Origin: Hibiscus mutabilis
Taxonomy: Eukaryota > Streptophyta > Magnoliopsida > Malvales > Malvaceae
Assembly: GCA_019671005.1 (NCBI GenBank)
Contig: CM033752.1
Coordinates: 16,740,001-16,804,000, forward strand
Reading direction: 5' to 3'
Length of the DNA: 64,000 nucleotides
Position 1 is the first letter of the stretch; each line of letters begins with the position of its first letter. A program made the translations under genes and the position numbers. This document shows positions 10,754-22,279 of this stretch, in pieces. The notes beneath the pieces were generated by a model. It was given only the letters and a program-made list of their open reading frames with translations. It made no database searches and was not told where the DNA came from.

Positions 10754-13700
10754 TGTAACCCCCTTGACCCGGCCTAGACGCCCAACCGAACCAAGAAGAT
10801 TGCATTAGGTTTGTCGTAGCAAACCGAAGAGATACAACCAAACCCGGTCCATTTTTTTTTATCTTATCTAGATGCCAATTATTAATCCTACATGTTCATA
10901 CAGACATCAGGTGCAACCCCAACTCAATCAGGCATCAATTTGACATCCAATTGATCACATTTGCAATCTAGGGACCAAATTGAAAATACAGAGAATTTCA
11001 GGATTAAAGCTCATTTTTAAGTTACCAATCTTTAATTAGTCAGGTTCCGAACTTCCATCTCAAGTTTCAGCTCAAACTGATTATTCTACCATATATAATA
11101 GCTTCGGCAAGAATTAGGGACAAAAACGCAAAGAAAACAAAACTGCCCAAAATGACATAAACAGGAAAAACGGCCATTCATATCGAAACGGGTAAGCCCG
11201 TAGCGATACGGTTTGAAACACACCGTTTTGATACACCATCAAGCCATTGCGATACACCTAGCTAAAATACCAAACTTTTGAAATATTTTAAACCGTACCG
11301 ATACGGTTCCTTAGGTGTTTCGATACGCGGGTTCAAGTTACAAAAGTGAACTCCAGAGGCTAAAACTCGTATTAAAATGCCCATCCCCGTACCGGTACGC
11401 CAGGCCAAATTTGCCTAGGCGTACCAAAATGCACCAGACCCGTACCGATTCCACAAGCTTGAAATTGCCTAGCCGTATCGATACGGTCCCCCACGTATCA
11501 GTACGCCTGGGCTTGTAATGTCATATTTGGCTGATTTTTCATCCCGAAAGCATACTCAAACCACTCCAACATGCTTTAAACACAGTACTAACATGTCAAA
11601 CATATCTCATGACAACTAGCATCACCTATCTAACAACACAACGAGAACTTATGTATCAAAGAGGAAATCTATAGGCATGCTTCCTATATGCATCCAACCA
11701 ACATATCAAAAAGGTAAACCATCATCAAAAACAATCCTTAAAGGCTATTTACAACCTAAGAGTAATTAAAGAAACATGATCAAACAGGGAGTTCCACAAA
11801 ACATCTCCCAAAACACAACAAGTACCCCATTGCCATTATTCATTATAGTCTAAACCAAAACATACTTTGGTAACAAATCTTGCCAAGATCCTCTTGCTTC
11901 TAGCTACCTTCCAATACCTCAATCATCTGCATTGATGGACAACGGGAGCGTAAGCACACAAGGCTTAGTGAGGAGTGCTCAAAAACAAACACCATCAATG
12001 CATTTAAAACCATTTACATAGCATATTTCTTTAAAACATCATCATGCCCCTTTTTAAACATGCACTTTATATCAATTAAAACAACATATTAAACCATGTG
12101 CTACATGTATCATTATTCCACAGCAAGTTACATTGCTAACCCTCCACTTAAGTCTTCCCATGTATTACTACCAAATACAAAGCTTAAGGAGAAACATGTA
12201 TAAACCACCTTATACAACATACACATTCCAATGATACATTAACAATTATATTGGCTTTCAAGTGATCGTTAACAAGTTCAATAACAAAAGAGTTCATCGG
12301 ATACACGGATTCAACAAGTGTTAACCCAACACTTCAAGCCATCTCAACCAAAATAGTGATACAATCACAACCGGGTACAATAACAATCGGGTACCATAAC
12401 AACCCACGGGGAAACCCACCTTAATCATCGGTTAGACGCTTAATCCACTAACGGGAGTATTCAGCATTGTTTAACCCATCTACCGTTAGGGTACTTGGAT
12501 GGAGTATTCGGTACGCCGTATAAACCCCTCAACATACAAGGCGACTTATTTACAGTGCACTCAATCCTATGGCCGGCCAACTATATCCAATAACAATTTT
12601 AAAACCACATCACGTGCCAATATAATTAACCAAATAACATTTACCTCACTGTTTTTAACAAGCATTAAACCATGCCATTTATCCAAACCAACAACCATGC
12701 TTTAAAACACAAGTATAAACCATACTTACAATGATCACTTACCATGTGCATCCTTTAGCAAAACATGCTTAAAAACAACATATCCAATACTTCAAAACAT
12801 GCTTAAGCAGTTGGTAACATGTAAATCAAAACAAGTGCATAAAACCATTTCAAACTAGCACGACCGAGAGAGGAAACCGCTTTATACTTACTTCTAAGTC
12901 TAGGTAAGCTTTTCAAGATATACCTTAACTCCCAAAACTCTGTTCCTATAACATCAAAACGCTTTAAACCACGTTTTCACTCACCGATACGTGAAACCTC
13001 GATTTGCCTATGCGAAATCAAGAATCTGAAACCTCCAACGCTTCTCCAATCACTTTCGGATCATCCTCCCCTGTTTTTACCACAAAACAACATAGGATTA
13101 ATGCATCATAATGCATTCTAAACACAGCAGCTACAATCCTTCTCGGATTCCCACAAAACATTCACAATTAACCCTCCACAACAACCGAAAACATAACCAA
13201 AACACTTCGATTCACAACCCAGCCAACATCTATCAATCTAACATCATTTTCATCATCAAAACACATCTAAAAACATATTCAAAACAACCTACCACCTCCA
13301 GCAACCTTACAACCATAAAAACACCACAAAAACTCAAACTAACAACCTAAACAAATAGAGATTCTTAAGTTTCGGATTCCATTGATAAAAATCACTTAAC
13401 AACATTATTAAACATCCAAAATATGAATCAAAGCAACATCACTTACTAGAAATCAGATCCAATTCGAGAATCAACTCATTTTTCCCAAATAATTTAATTA
13501 AACATTGGAAAATCATCAAAACCAGATTAGAAACACAAAACAAGGATCAAATGCTTGGGAATTTCAGTAAAGAACCATACAATAGAGGAGATCTCGGACC
13601 TTACCCCTATTGTGAAGTTTCTCCCTCAATTGATTTGTGAAAAGCTAAGAAAACACAAGATTATTGTAAGATTTTGTATAAACAATCTTTATAAAACAAT

Positions 13701-14150
13701 TTGATATAATAAATCAAGTTAGAAACCACCTCACCTCTGGAAATTTGATGAAAACTGAGTGTTTGGCTGAGGAAAGAATGGAGAGAAAAAAGTTGAGAGA
13801 AAATGACGTGATTTTTGTTTTGGAAAAGGTAACTAACTTTTTAACAAAATCCTCTTTAATTATTAATTAAACCACATGTTAAAATAAGTCAAATCAAGGG
13901 AGAAATCATCAGAAACCAATTGGTAAAATAGCTCCTTAAAGATTCTAAGTATTTGACCCTTTTCATTTTAGTCACTAGAAAATCACAATTTTCAAAACTT
14001 TCATTTTGGTCACTAACCAAAATGTCCATCTTCAAAAACCCATTTTTCAAAATTGATTCCACCATTATTAAATACATAATTAATAATGATTTTTAAGCAT
14101 TTTCCTTAATTTTTCCAACACCAAAAATATACGATCCCGAAACTGACTCG
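10754..14150 (-). mobile_element. Gypsy solo LTR (Del/Tekay-like), 5' end missing
   Basis: It begins TGTAACCCCCTTGACCCGGC, which is the reverse complement of the LTR end at 63705-63733. The length (3.4 kb) also matches the LTR at 60284-63733. Its other end (near 14150, the LTR 5' end in its own orientation) lacks the first ~60-70 bp present at 60284, so no target duplication can be seen. It contains a cluster of CCGTACCGATACGG-like words (11160-11520) and the conserved block CTATGGCCGGCCAACTATA at 12567-12585. There is no coding content. Confidence 0.65.
11160..11520. repeat. Cluster of GTAYCGRTAC-like motifs
   Basis: Words such as CCGTACCGATACGG, CCGTATCGATACGG, CCGTACCGGTACGC and CACGTATCAGTACGCC recur in both orientations over 360 bp. 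Equivalent clusters occur in four other LTRs of this window (see findings). Confidence 0.7.
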
Positions 14151-15895
14151 AATCTCCAATGCTTGACTTTTATTTTTAGGAATTAGTAAGGCCTCCAGTG
14201 CATGATAATCCAGACTATCGGGAGCCTCCAGTGCTCGACGTTTGTTTTTTGGGGAATTAGTAAGACCTTCAGTGCATGGTGACCCGAACTGTTAGTAAAT
14301 CCTTTAGTGTTTGACTTCAGTTTCTAGCCATCACTAAGTCCTCCAGTGCATGATGAGCTAGGTCGTACGTAAATCCTTCAGTGTTGGACCTTCATTTTCT
14401 AGCCATCAGTAAGACCTCTCATGTGCTTGGTGAGCTAGGCTGTCCGTAAATCCTCCAGCGTTGGACCTTCATTTTTGGCCATTAGTAAGACCTCTCATCT
14501 GCTTGGTGAGCTAGATCGTCAGTAAATCATTTAGTGTTTGACTTTATTTTCTAGCCATCAGTAAGACCTCTCATGTGTGTGGTGAGCTAGGATGTCCGTA
14601 AATCCTTTAGTGTTGGACCTTCATTTTTGGCAATCAGTAAAACCTCTCATGTTCTTGGCGAGCCAGACCGTCAGTAAATCTTTTAGTGTTTGACTTCATT
14701 TTCTAGCCATCAGTAAGACCTCTCATGTACTTGGTGAGCTAGACCGTCTGTAAATCCTTCATTGTATGACTCTAATTTTACAAGTCACCGGTAAGACCCT
14801 CAGTGCATAGTGATTTACGTTGTCAACGATGCCCTCAGTGCTTTACCATTGATATATCGGACCATCAACAAGACCTTTAGTGCTTGGTGATTCGAGCTCC
14901 GGTCTTCGAACAGGGAATTAGGACAAAATTAGCGATTTTAGTCTTTGCTCTATCCTTGCTAACACAAGAATGCGCAAAGAGGGGCTGCTGTAATCACTAA
15001 TTTTGTCCGGACTTTTTTTATTTATTTTTATTTAATAACAGGGTTATGTTATTTTGATTACACATGTATATTGTTACTAGGTATTATTATTAGTAATATT
15101 TAATATAATATTATTTATGCTACCTATTATTATTATACAAAAAAAGAGGTTTGCTAGTGTTATAATCAAGTATTATTGGTATTTAAGTTTTATGTTTGTT
15201 AATACGTATTATATGTATATATATTATGATACTATTTATTATTATCACATTATTATTACCTTATATTAATATATTATATTATTTTACTATTACTTATTAA
15301 TATGTATTATGATGGTTAAATAGATTTTGGTTTGTTATTTCTTTGTTATTATTATATATTATTATGTTTATTAGTATATTAGTATCATCATTATTATAAT
15401 TAATAATAAACAAGAACAGATTAAAAAAAACAAAAAGATTATTAATTAATAAATAAAGCCCAAATGTATTAATTAAGGTCCATTTACAAATCATAAAAAC
15501 CCAAAACAAAAAATTAATTTATCATATACATGTAGCCCGATAAGGGCCCAAACCTAAAAATAAACCCTAAGCCCGGTTACATAAAAAAACCCTAACATTT
15601 CCTCCTTTGCGCAGCTGATCGCCCACCGTCAGATCTGATCTGACGGTCCAATACCAAGGCAGAAGCAGCTTCAGGAAGTATCACGCGCCCACGCGCTTGG
15701 CCCGATTAACTCCCATTGGATCTTCAGTAGCCATCCACGTGCGCGTGTAGCCACCTCTCAGGCATTTCAGTTGCCGCGTCACGACCACGCGTTGTTCTTC
15801 AGCTCTCCAGTAGCCCACATCATCACGTCCGGCCAAAAAATAACCGACCTCCTTTCTCCTCCGTACGCATGTAACCTGCAAAAGGAGGGCAACAG
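14151..15895 (+). repeat. 3' LTR of LARD-like element, second segment
   Basis: It resumes the ~76-bp array and aligns with about 3940-5630 of the 5' LTR. The first ~85 bp (14153-14237) repeat the unit already present left of the insertion. It includes about 55 bp near 15737-15791 absent from the 5' LTR. It ends in AACAG, the target site duplicated by the next insertion. Confidence 0.7.
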
Positions 15896-18637
15896 TGTAA
15901 TATCCCAAAATTTGCTTAGTGACTAAAATGTAATTTTTAAAAGTTTAGGGGTTAAAGTTTAAACTTTGAAAAAGTTTAGGGACCAAAGTGTAATTTTCAA
16001 AAGTTATATAAGTTAACCCTATAAATGAACAGTTCTCCCCCAAGAGTAGTATTTATGTGTTACTGGATTTTTCATACGAAGCTTATGTTATTCGATTTTG
16101 GATCGAATAAAATTATTAAGCGTGCTTAGGCTAGAGTAGCCCAAGGATGGGTGACTTAATGGGAAGGCCCCATATCCAATGTTTTGACTGGTAAAAAGGA
16201 TTTAGTTTGAGTTAGTAGTATTCGTAATGGACTGTTAAGATGAGATTTCTAAGAGAAAATGTATCTGGTAAAAATTCCCGATAATTATCGGTATATCGGA
16301 TCGAATTGAAATTTTAAAGAAAGTTCCAAGGATTATGGAAAATTCATAAAATATTATTTTATGAATATTTTATTAATGTTGATGGGGTTCTAACTAGATT
16401 TAGTTAGGATATGATGGAGAGGTTATAAAGCTCAAAGAAAGAAAATTTGGAAATCGTATTGAATAAAATTCGAATATTTGGGAATAAATATCATAAATTA
16501 AAATTTATGATATTTTGAGAAGGAGGCTGGTTAGAATGGAACTAATTTAGTTCAATTTTATGGAATGGCAATTTCCAAGATTTGTTGTAATTAAAGTATA
16601 GTTGGAGGGCAAATTGGTCATTTGCCAAGGATGGCATTTTTGAAATATCTTGGAACTTTGAGGGTAAATTTGAAAGGTGAAAAACACATGGATTAAATCT
16701 TAGCCATTGATTTTTATGAGATTGAATCATGGCCATTATAATAAAAAGGCAAGATGGTAATTTCACTATTTAAATGAATTAAAAATTCATTTAATCTTTA
16801 ACATGTGTATTTATTTTAAAGAAAGATGAAAACACAATATTTTTCATCTTCCTTGCTGTTCGAGATACCCAAAAATAAAAGGGGCTAGGGTTTTCAAATT
16901 TTCAAGATCAAAATTCAAGGATCAAAGTTAGATTTCAAGCAAAATTAATTGAGGTAAAGTGATCTATGCTTGATTCTCTACATTCTGATGGTATTTTTAT
17001 TTGAAATAGATGAGTATAAGTTATGTTATTGATTGAGGAAGATTATGCTTTTGATGGAATTAAGGTTGTTTATGGTAGAACTGATGTTGTAAACATGGAA
17101 TCAAGTGTGAATTTTGGACAAATTCCATGTTTAAGTTATAAACCCTAACCCTAGAATTTAGGGATTTTGATTATGATGTTAAATTAAGGATGAAATTGAA
17201 GGAATTATGAAGTTAGGAGGTTGATTTTGATGTTAGATTGAATAATTTCTCAAGTTGGAATTTTGGTGACGATTTCAAAAATTATTGAAAATTTGGGGGA
17301 ATTATTGGAAAATTTATTTTAGCATTGGAAATGATTAATTATGGTTGAAATAGCATGAATTGGTGATTAGGGACCAAAATGAAAGTTTTTGGAAATTCAA
17401 GGACCAATTCAACAATTTTAGAAAAATAAAGGATTGATCTTGAATTGATGAATAATTGATAGAATTGAAGATTCAAGCATATTTTGAAAGTTGAAGGATT
17501 GAAATGACAAGAAAGAAAATTTTAAGGACCTTTTCGAAAATAAAAGATTTAGTGAAAGACCAAGTTGAATAAAGTTGAAAGTTGAAGGAAAATTTCTAAG
17601 GATGTTAGAAATAAATAAATGGTTTAATTGTGCATGAATCTATGTACAAAAGTAAAGTAGTGACTAAAATGTCACTTTTATAAAGTTTAAGGACTAAAAA
17701 GGGAATAGTCCAAAATAAGTAATCAATTATGAAAATTGTTCAAAAATTGGTTTGAACAATTGTTTAATGTTCAAAATGGTCACTAAAGACTTAGGGACCA
17801 TTTCGACAATGATGTGAAATATTGGGAAATTTTTCAAAAAAAATTATATTCGAATAGTTATGTTTAAGAATCAAGTTAGCAATGTTAGATTTAAGTCGAA
17901 TACGAGAATGATAATGTATATGTTTGATTGGTCTTGTACAGTTCTAAAAGAGATCGAAAGAGAACTAGTGATAAAAAGAAAGATAAGAACATCGAGTAAG
18001 CTTAGTGAGGCATACTATTCATGGCCCAGGTGAGTGCATTTACATGTTTTAGAATGCAAATAGGAAGACTTACGAGTAGTCGACCTTAAGTTTAAAATGA
18101 TATTGTACTTCTATATAATGACATTATGTTGAAAAATGGCATTTGTATTTCTCTATAATACGTGCTATAATACTTTGCTCGACATGGCAAGATTGGTGAA
18201 ATACCAGGTACGAATGATTACTTGCATAAATGATGATGCATTATGCATACATGAGATATGGAAAAATGATAAGATTTAAATGAAACAAGTTAAGGTAGAA
18301 CAAGGTACACTGAAAAATAGTATTGCAATATATATACATGTTGAGCTACTGCATGTTGTAGTAAAAGTAGATTACATGGAATATGACATATAATTATTTT
18401 TCTGAGAATTGATGATGAGCTATATCTGCCATGACTATTTATGATGAAGCATGAAATATGAATAATTAATTATATGATTGATCATGATGTTGGATTGATG
18501 ATAAAAGAAATGCCCAAGTGTTGAGTATGAGAGTCCATGGTATAGTTGGCATGCCATAGAGTCTTTAGCAGCTGCACCCTCATGTTCAAGTTATGAAAAA
18601 GATATTGTGACCAAATGATTGTGTCACATGCACCATA

Positions 18638-18745
18638 GGGATCTCGCCCACTGTGCCTAAGTGCACTGCCGAGGTGCCGCACCCTGGGGATCTACGCCCA
18701 CTGTGCCCGAGTGCACTGTCGAGGTGCTTTATGTTTATGGGGAGC
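18638..18745 (+). repeat. Duplicated ~52-bp unit
   Basis: GGGATCTCGCCCACTGTGCC... and GGGGATCTACGCCCACTGTG... are two consecutive copies, each containing GTGCACTG and CGAGGTGC. It lies in the middle of the solo LTR. Confidence 0.6.
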
Positions 18746-18879
18746 AAAGCGCGTCCCCGAGTACGTACTCATCTTTACGTTCACGTTTGACATTACGGTG
18801 TCATTACAAGATGACTCGTGTACCTCGATCTCATATAGCGTACTTTGGGCAATGATAAAAGGATCACGATACGTAAATG

Positions 18880-19400
18880 AATCATGTTATGTATATGAAA
18901 CATGTCATGAATATAAACCATGTTATGTATATGAAATATGTCAAGTATACGAATTATGTCACGTATATGAAGCATGATATGTATATGAATTATACCAAGT
19001 ATATGAATCAGGCCAAGCACATGAATTATGTCATGTATACGAAGTATTTCAAAAGTATAAGAAATATGCTATGCATATGAATCATGCCATGTATACACAT
19101 TATGTTACGTATATGAAATATGCCATGCATATGAATTATGCCATGTACATGTATCATGTTATGTATATGAATTATGCCACGTAAGAAAACCGTGCCATAC
19201 AATTGAAATATGCCACGTATGAAAATCATGTTATATAAATGGATCATGCTATAAATATGAATTTCATTACATATATGAATCATGTCATATATAAATCATG
19301 TTATGCATGAAATTCATGTCATGTATGTTAATCATGTTGCTTATGTGAATTATACCAGTATGTGAATTATGTTATTTATATGAAATATACCATGTATATG
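18880..19400 (+). repeat. 18-bp minisatellite
   Basis: The unit is close to CATGTTATGTATATGAAT. About 28 consecutive diverged copies are visible. Because 18 is a multiple of three, several frames stay open on both strands and give low-complexity Met/Tyr/His or Ile/His peptides; these are not genes. Confidence 0.85.
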
Positions 19401-20158
19401 ACTGATTTTAAGATGATAGAGCATTGAAATCATGAGTAAGTTAGGAACTTATGAAACATACATGAAAATCTAGAGACTATGGAACCCTTGATAGAACTAT
19501 CCTATCTTAGGTAGAGAACTTGATAAGATATCATAAAATAAGTATTACTTTACTTTATATTTGTTAAATAAGATTATTGCCTCACTAAGTTCGTACTTAG
19601 CGTGTGTCATTTCACACGTAGGTTCTCCCATGTAGAAGGGCATGAAGGAGCTATTAATTGGAAAGTCAAGTTACATTAGTAAGCACGGTATGTACATCTT
19701 AAATTATAGTTGATATCTAGTGGGCATGTACTTGTATGTATGTGGGTTTAAAAGATACAAATGTTTTGTAAACTTAAGTTATAGTGTGTTTACATATTAA
19801 TTACGAGTGTAGGGACTCATAATATGGTTTTTCTACAAATGATTATGATTTACAACATAATTAAATCTAGTTTAACCCTAATCACGTGTAAATTTTAAAA
19901 TCAAGAAGGGGTCTAGGCAGGGTACATAGTTTTCTCCCTGGATTATATTTTTATTTCAATAACATATTTATAAATTTTTTAAAACAATTCAGGGTTAAAA
20001 CTAGCTGCTATAGACTGACGTAGTTTTTAATTTAAAATCGAAAATGGGTTAGACTATAAGATAAAGTTTGGAAAAAAAATTTAAGTCAAGTTTTCTTAAC
20101 AACTCTGTAACATCTTTAGTGTATATTTGGTATACGAGTATACGTTAAGGGTGCTACA

Positions 20159-21027
20159 AACAGTGCACAGATCAGACAACAACAGAAGCCAACTCTTTTT
20201 ATTTTTGTTTTTATCAATGTAACTACAACTATATAGTCGAATCAACAAACAACATGTAACCCTCAGACATGGGGAGTACTCGAAAATCAATACAAATTTT
20301 TTTTCAAAGGCATACTCTTTTTTTCCGTTTCGAACAAACATAAATAAATTACAAAAGGTTTTTTAGGGTTTTACCTCAAGGGGAGGGGGAAAGCGGTCAC
20401 CCGTCGCCATTTTCCTCACCTTTGGTTTTTGCATCGTTGTGTCGATTTAAAACTAGGATTTTAAGGTTTGGTCTTGGGTTTTTTTTTGGAGTTTCATAAC
20501 GGTTCGAGGGCTCTTTTTGAAATAAGAAGATCGGTCTTGGGCTTAGGAGATAAAACGAGATTTTTGGGTAGTTTGAAGGTCGTCGGCTGCCACTAGTCGG
20601 CGGTTGGCGCGGCAGAGACCCGCTGGTTTCTGAAAAAACCAAAGAAGGGATGAATATCTTCAGAGCATTTTAAGCTCTATTTTTTGTGTTTCAATCTAAA
20701 AACCAAACAAATGAGGGCATAAGGCGAGTTTTAGCCCTGACTTTATATGTATATATATATATATATCAAAACGCTGCCATTTTGGCCATTATTTGACCTG
20801 CGCGATGACCCGACCTAGAGGGAAGGATCCGCATTTTTCTGGTCTGGGGCAAATTCTCTTTGGTCCTCGGCCTTTCTTCCCGCTTTCATTTCGGTTATGG
20901 GTTAATTCCCATTTTAACCCCTTTTTTATTTCGTTTTGAAAATTTCATCCTTTTAATATGTTTTCATTTCAAATTCAGCCCCGTTATTTTCTATTTTTAC
21001 ATTTCAATCCTCTTGTCATTTTATGTA

Positions 21028-21067
<40 letters not shown>

Positions 21068-22252
21068 ATTATTATTATTATTATACATATATATATATAT
21101 ATATTATACCATCTTTTACCATGCGTAGTATATATATTTTATCCTATCTATTTATATCTTATATTATATATGCTATATATTATATTTATATTATATAGTT
21201 TAATATCGTTTTATATATTATGTATAGCGTATATATATATATATTATTTATATATTTTATAGTATTTATTATATATATTATATGGTACTATTTACACACT
21301 ACTATAGTATAATATACATTTTGTTTATTTTTAATTTATTGTTCGAATCGGCCTTACGGTGACCCGCAACGGGGGATGACCCGTATTATTATTGCACGTT
21401 CCATCTAACACCTAACATTTATTTTCCGCAACTAACATTTAATTTCTCACAAATCTTAAATTTCCGCATTATATTTTACGTTCTTTTTTGATCCAGTCCT
21501 TTTTTCGGATGTTTCTTTTATGTTTGATCTGGTCCTTTTCCGGATATTTCTTTTATGTTCTATCAGGTCCCTTTTCCAGACCTTTTAATTTCCGCTTTTT
21601 TATGCTTTTCTTATGTTCGATCCGGTCCATTTTTTGGATTTTTCTTTTCTTTTTGCTTTTATTTATGCTTTAATCTCGAATGTATGTATATATTTGCTTT
21701 ATTTTCTTGCATCCGACATTTAACTATTAGTGTGGTGCCCTTTTATTCGATAGTAAATGTAGCCAGTACCAATCGTAGTGGTGGTGGTTCTTTCGTTTAT
21801 TATCGAATAACGGGGCCATTAAAATTTATTCGCATTTTTAAACGGATTTTAAATTAATTTAAATTTTAAACTCGCAAATTTCTAATTAAAGGCAATTTGT
21901 ATTCGATTAGGTACCAATTTTTGGGCGGCGTGGAGTGCTAATCCTTCCCCATCCGTAACTGACTCCCGGGCCAATTTTTTAAAAGAATCTCTAGTTTCAT
22001 TTTTCGGTGTTTGTCTACCCCATTTAAAACGACCGGTGGCGACTCTAGTCTTTTATCATTTTCAAATATTTCTCAATTTTCAAAATCCCTAAAAATTTTC
22101 AACATCCTCAATTTTTTTAAAAAATTCCAAAAAAATTAAAATCCAGAAAAAATCCCCAAAATTTGAGAAAAACTTTTCAAAAACTTTTGATGCAAAAACA
22201 GCCGCGTTTTTAGTGACTTTTAGAAATCGGATTTTTAAAAAGGGTCGCTACA
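20159..22252 (+). repeat. 3' LTR of LARD-like element, third segment
   Basis: It aligns with about 5620-7651 of the 5' LTR and ends GGGTCGCTACA at 22252. It carries a longer ATT microsatellite (about 21029-21077) than the 5' copy, which has only a short TATTATTA run there. Confidence 0.7.
21029..21082. repeat. (ATT)n microsatellite
   Basis: An almost uninterrupted ATT/TAT trinucleotide run with one TAATAT interruption. It expanded relative to the 5' LTR. Confidence 0.85.
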
Positions 22253-22279
22253 AAAACTAAAAACAATATCCGATACACT

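Larger units (their letters stand above)
15891..20163 (+). mobile_element. Gypsy solo LTR with perfect AACAG target duplication
   Basis: The LTR runs from TGTAATATCCC at 15896 to GGGTGCTACA ending at 20158. AACAG is present at 15891-15895 and again at 20159-20163, and the 5' LTR of the host element has a single uninterrupted AACAG there. Length is 4263 bp with no internal LTR copy and no gag/pol, so it is a solo LTR left by recombination. It shares the block TATAGTTGGCATGCCATAG (18541-18559) with other LTRs here. It carries a duplicated 52-bp unit and an 18-bp minisatellite. Confidence 0.85.
2677..22252 (+). mobile_element. Composite LARD-like LTR retrotransposon with two nested LTR insertions
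   Basis: Sequence 2677-7651 is repeated from 9407 to 22252 once two insertions (10754-14150 and 15896-20158) are removed. That gives two LTRs of about 5 kb in direct orientation, starting TG and ending CA (GGGTCGCTACA). A primer-binding-like site follows the 5' LTR. The interior (7652-9406) is short and has no gag or pol. This fits a large retrotransposon derivative (LARD), mobilised in trans; the PBS and LTR ends resemble the Tat/Ogre branch of Gypsy. No clean 5-bp target duplication was found. The two LTRs differ at several per cent of positions by eye, so the insertion is not recent. Confidence 0.7.

Noticed and set aside
18793..19283. Several 67-88-codon frames on both strands
   Set aside because: They are by-products of the 18-bp minisatellite, whose unit length is a multiple of three.
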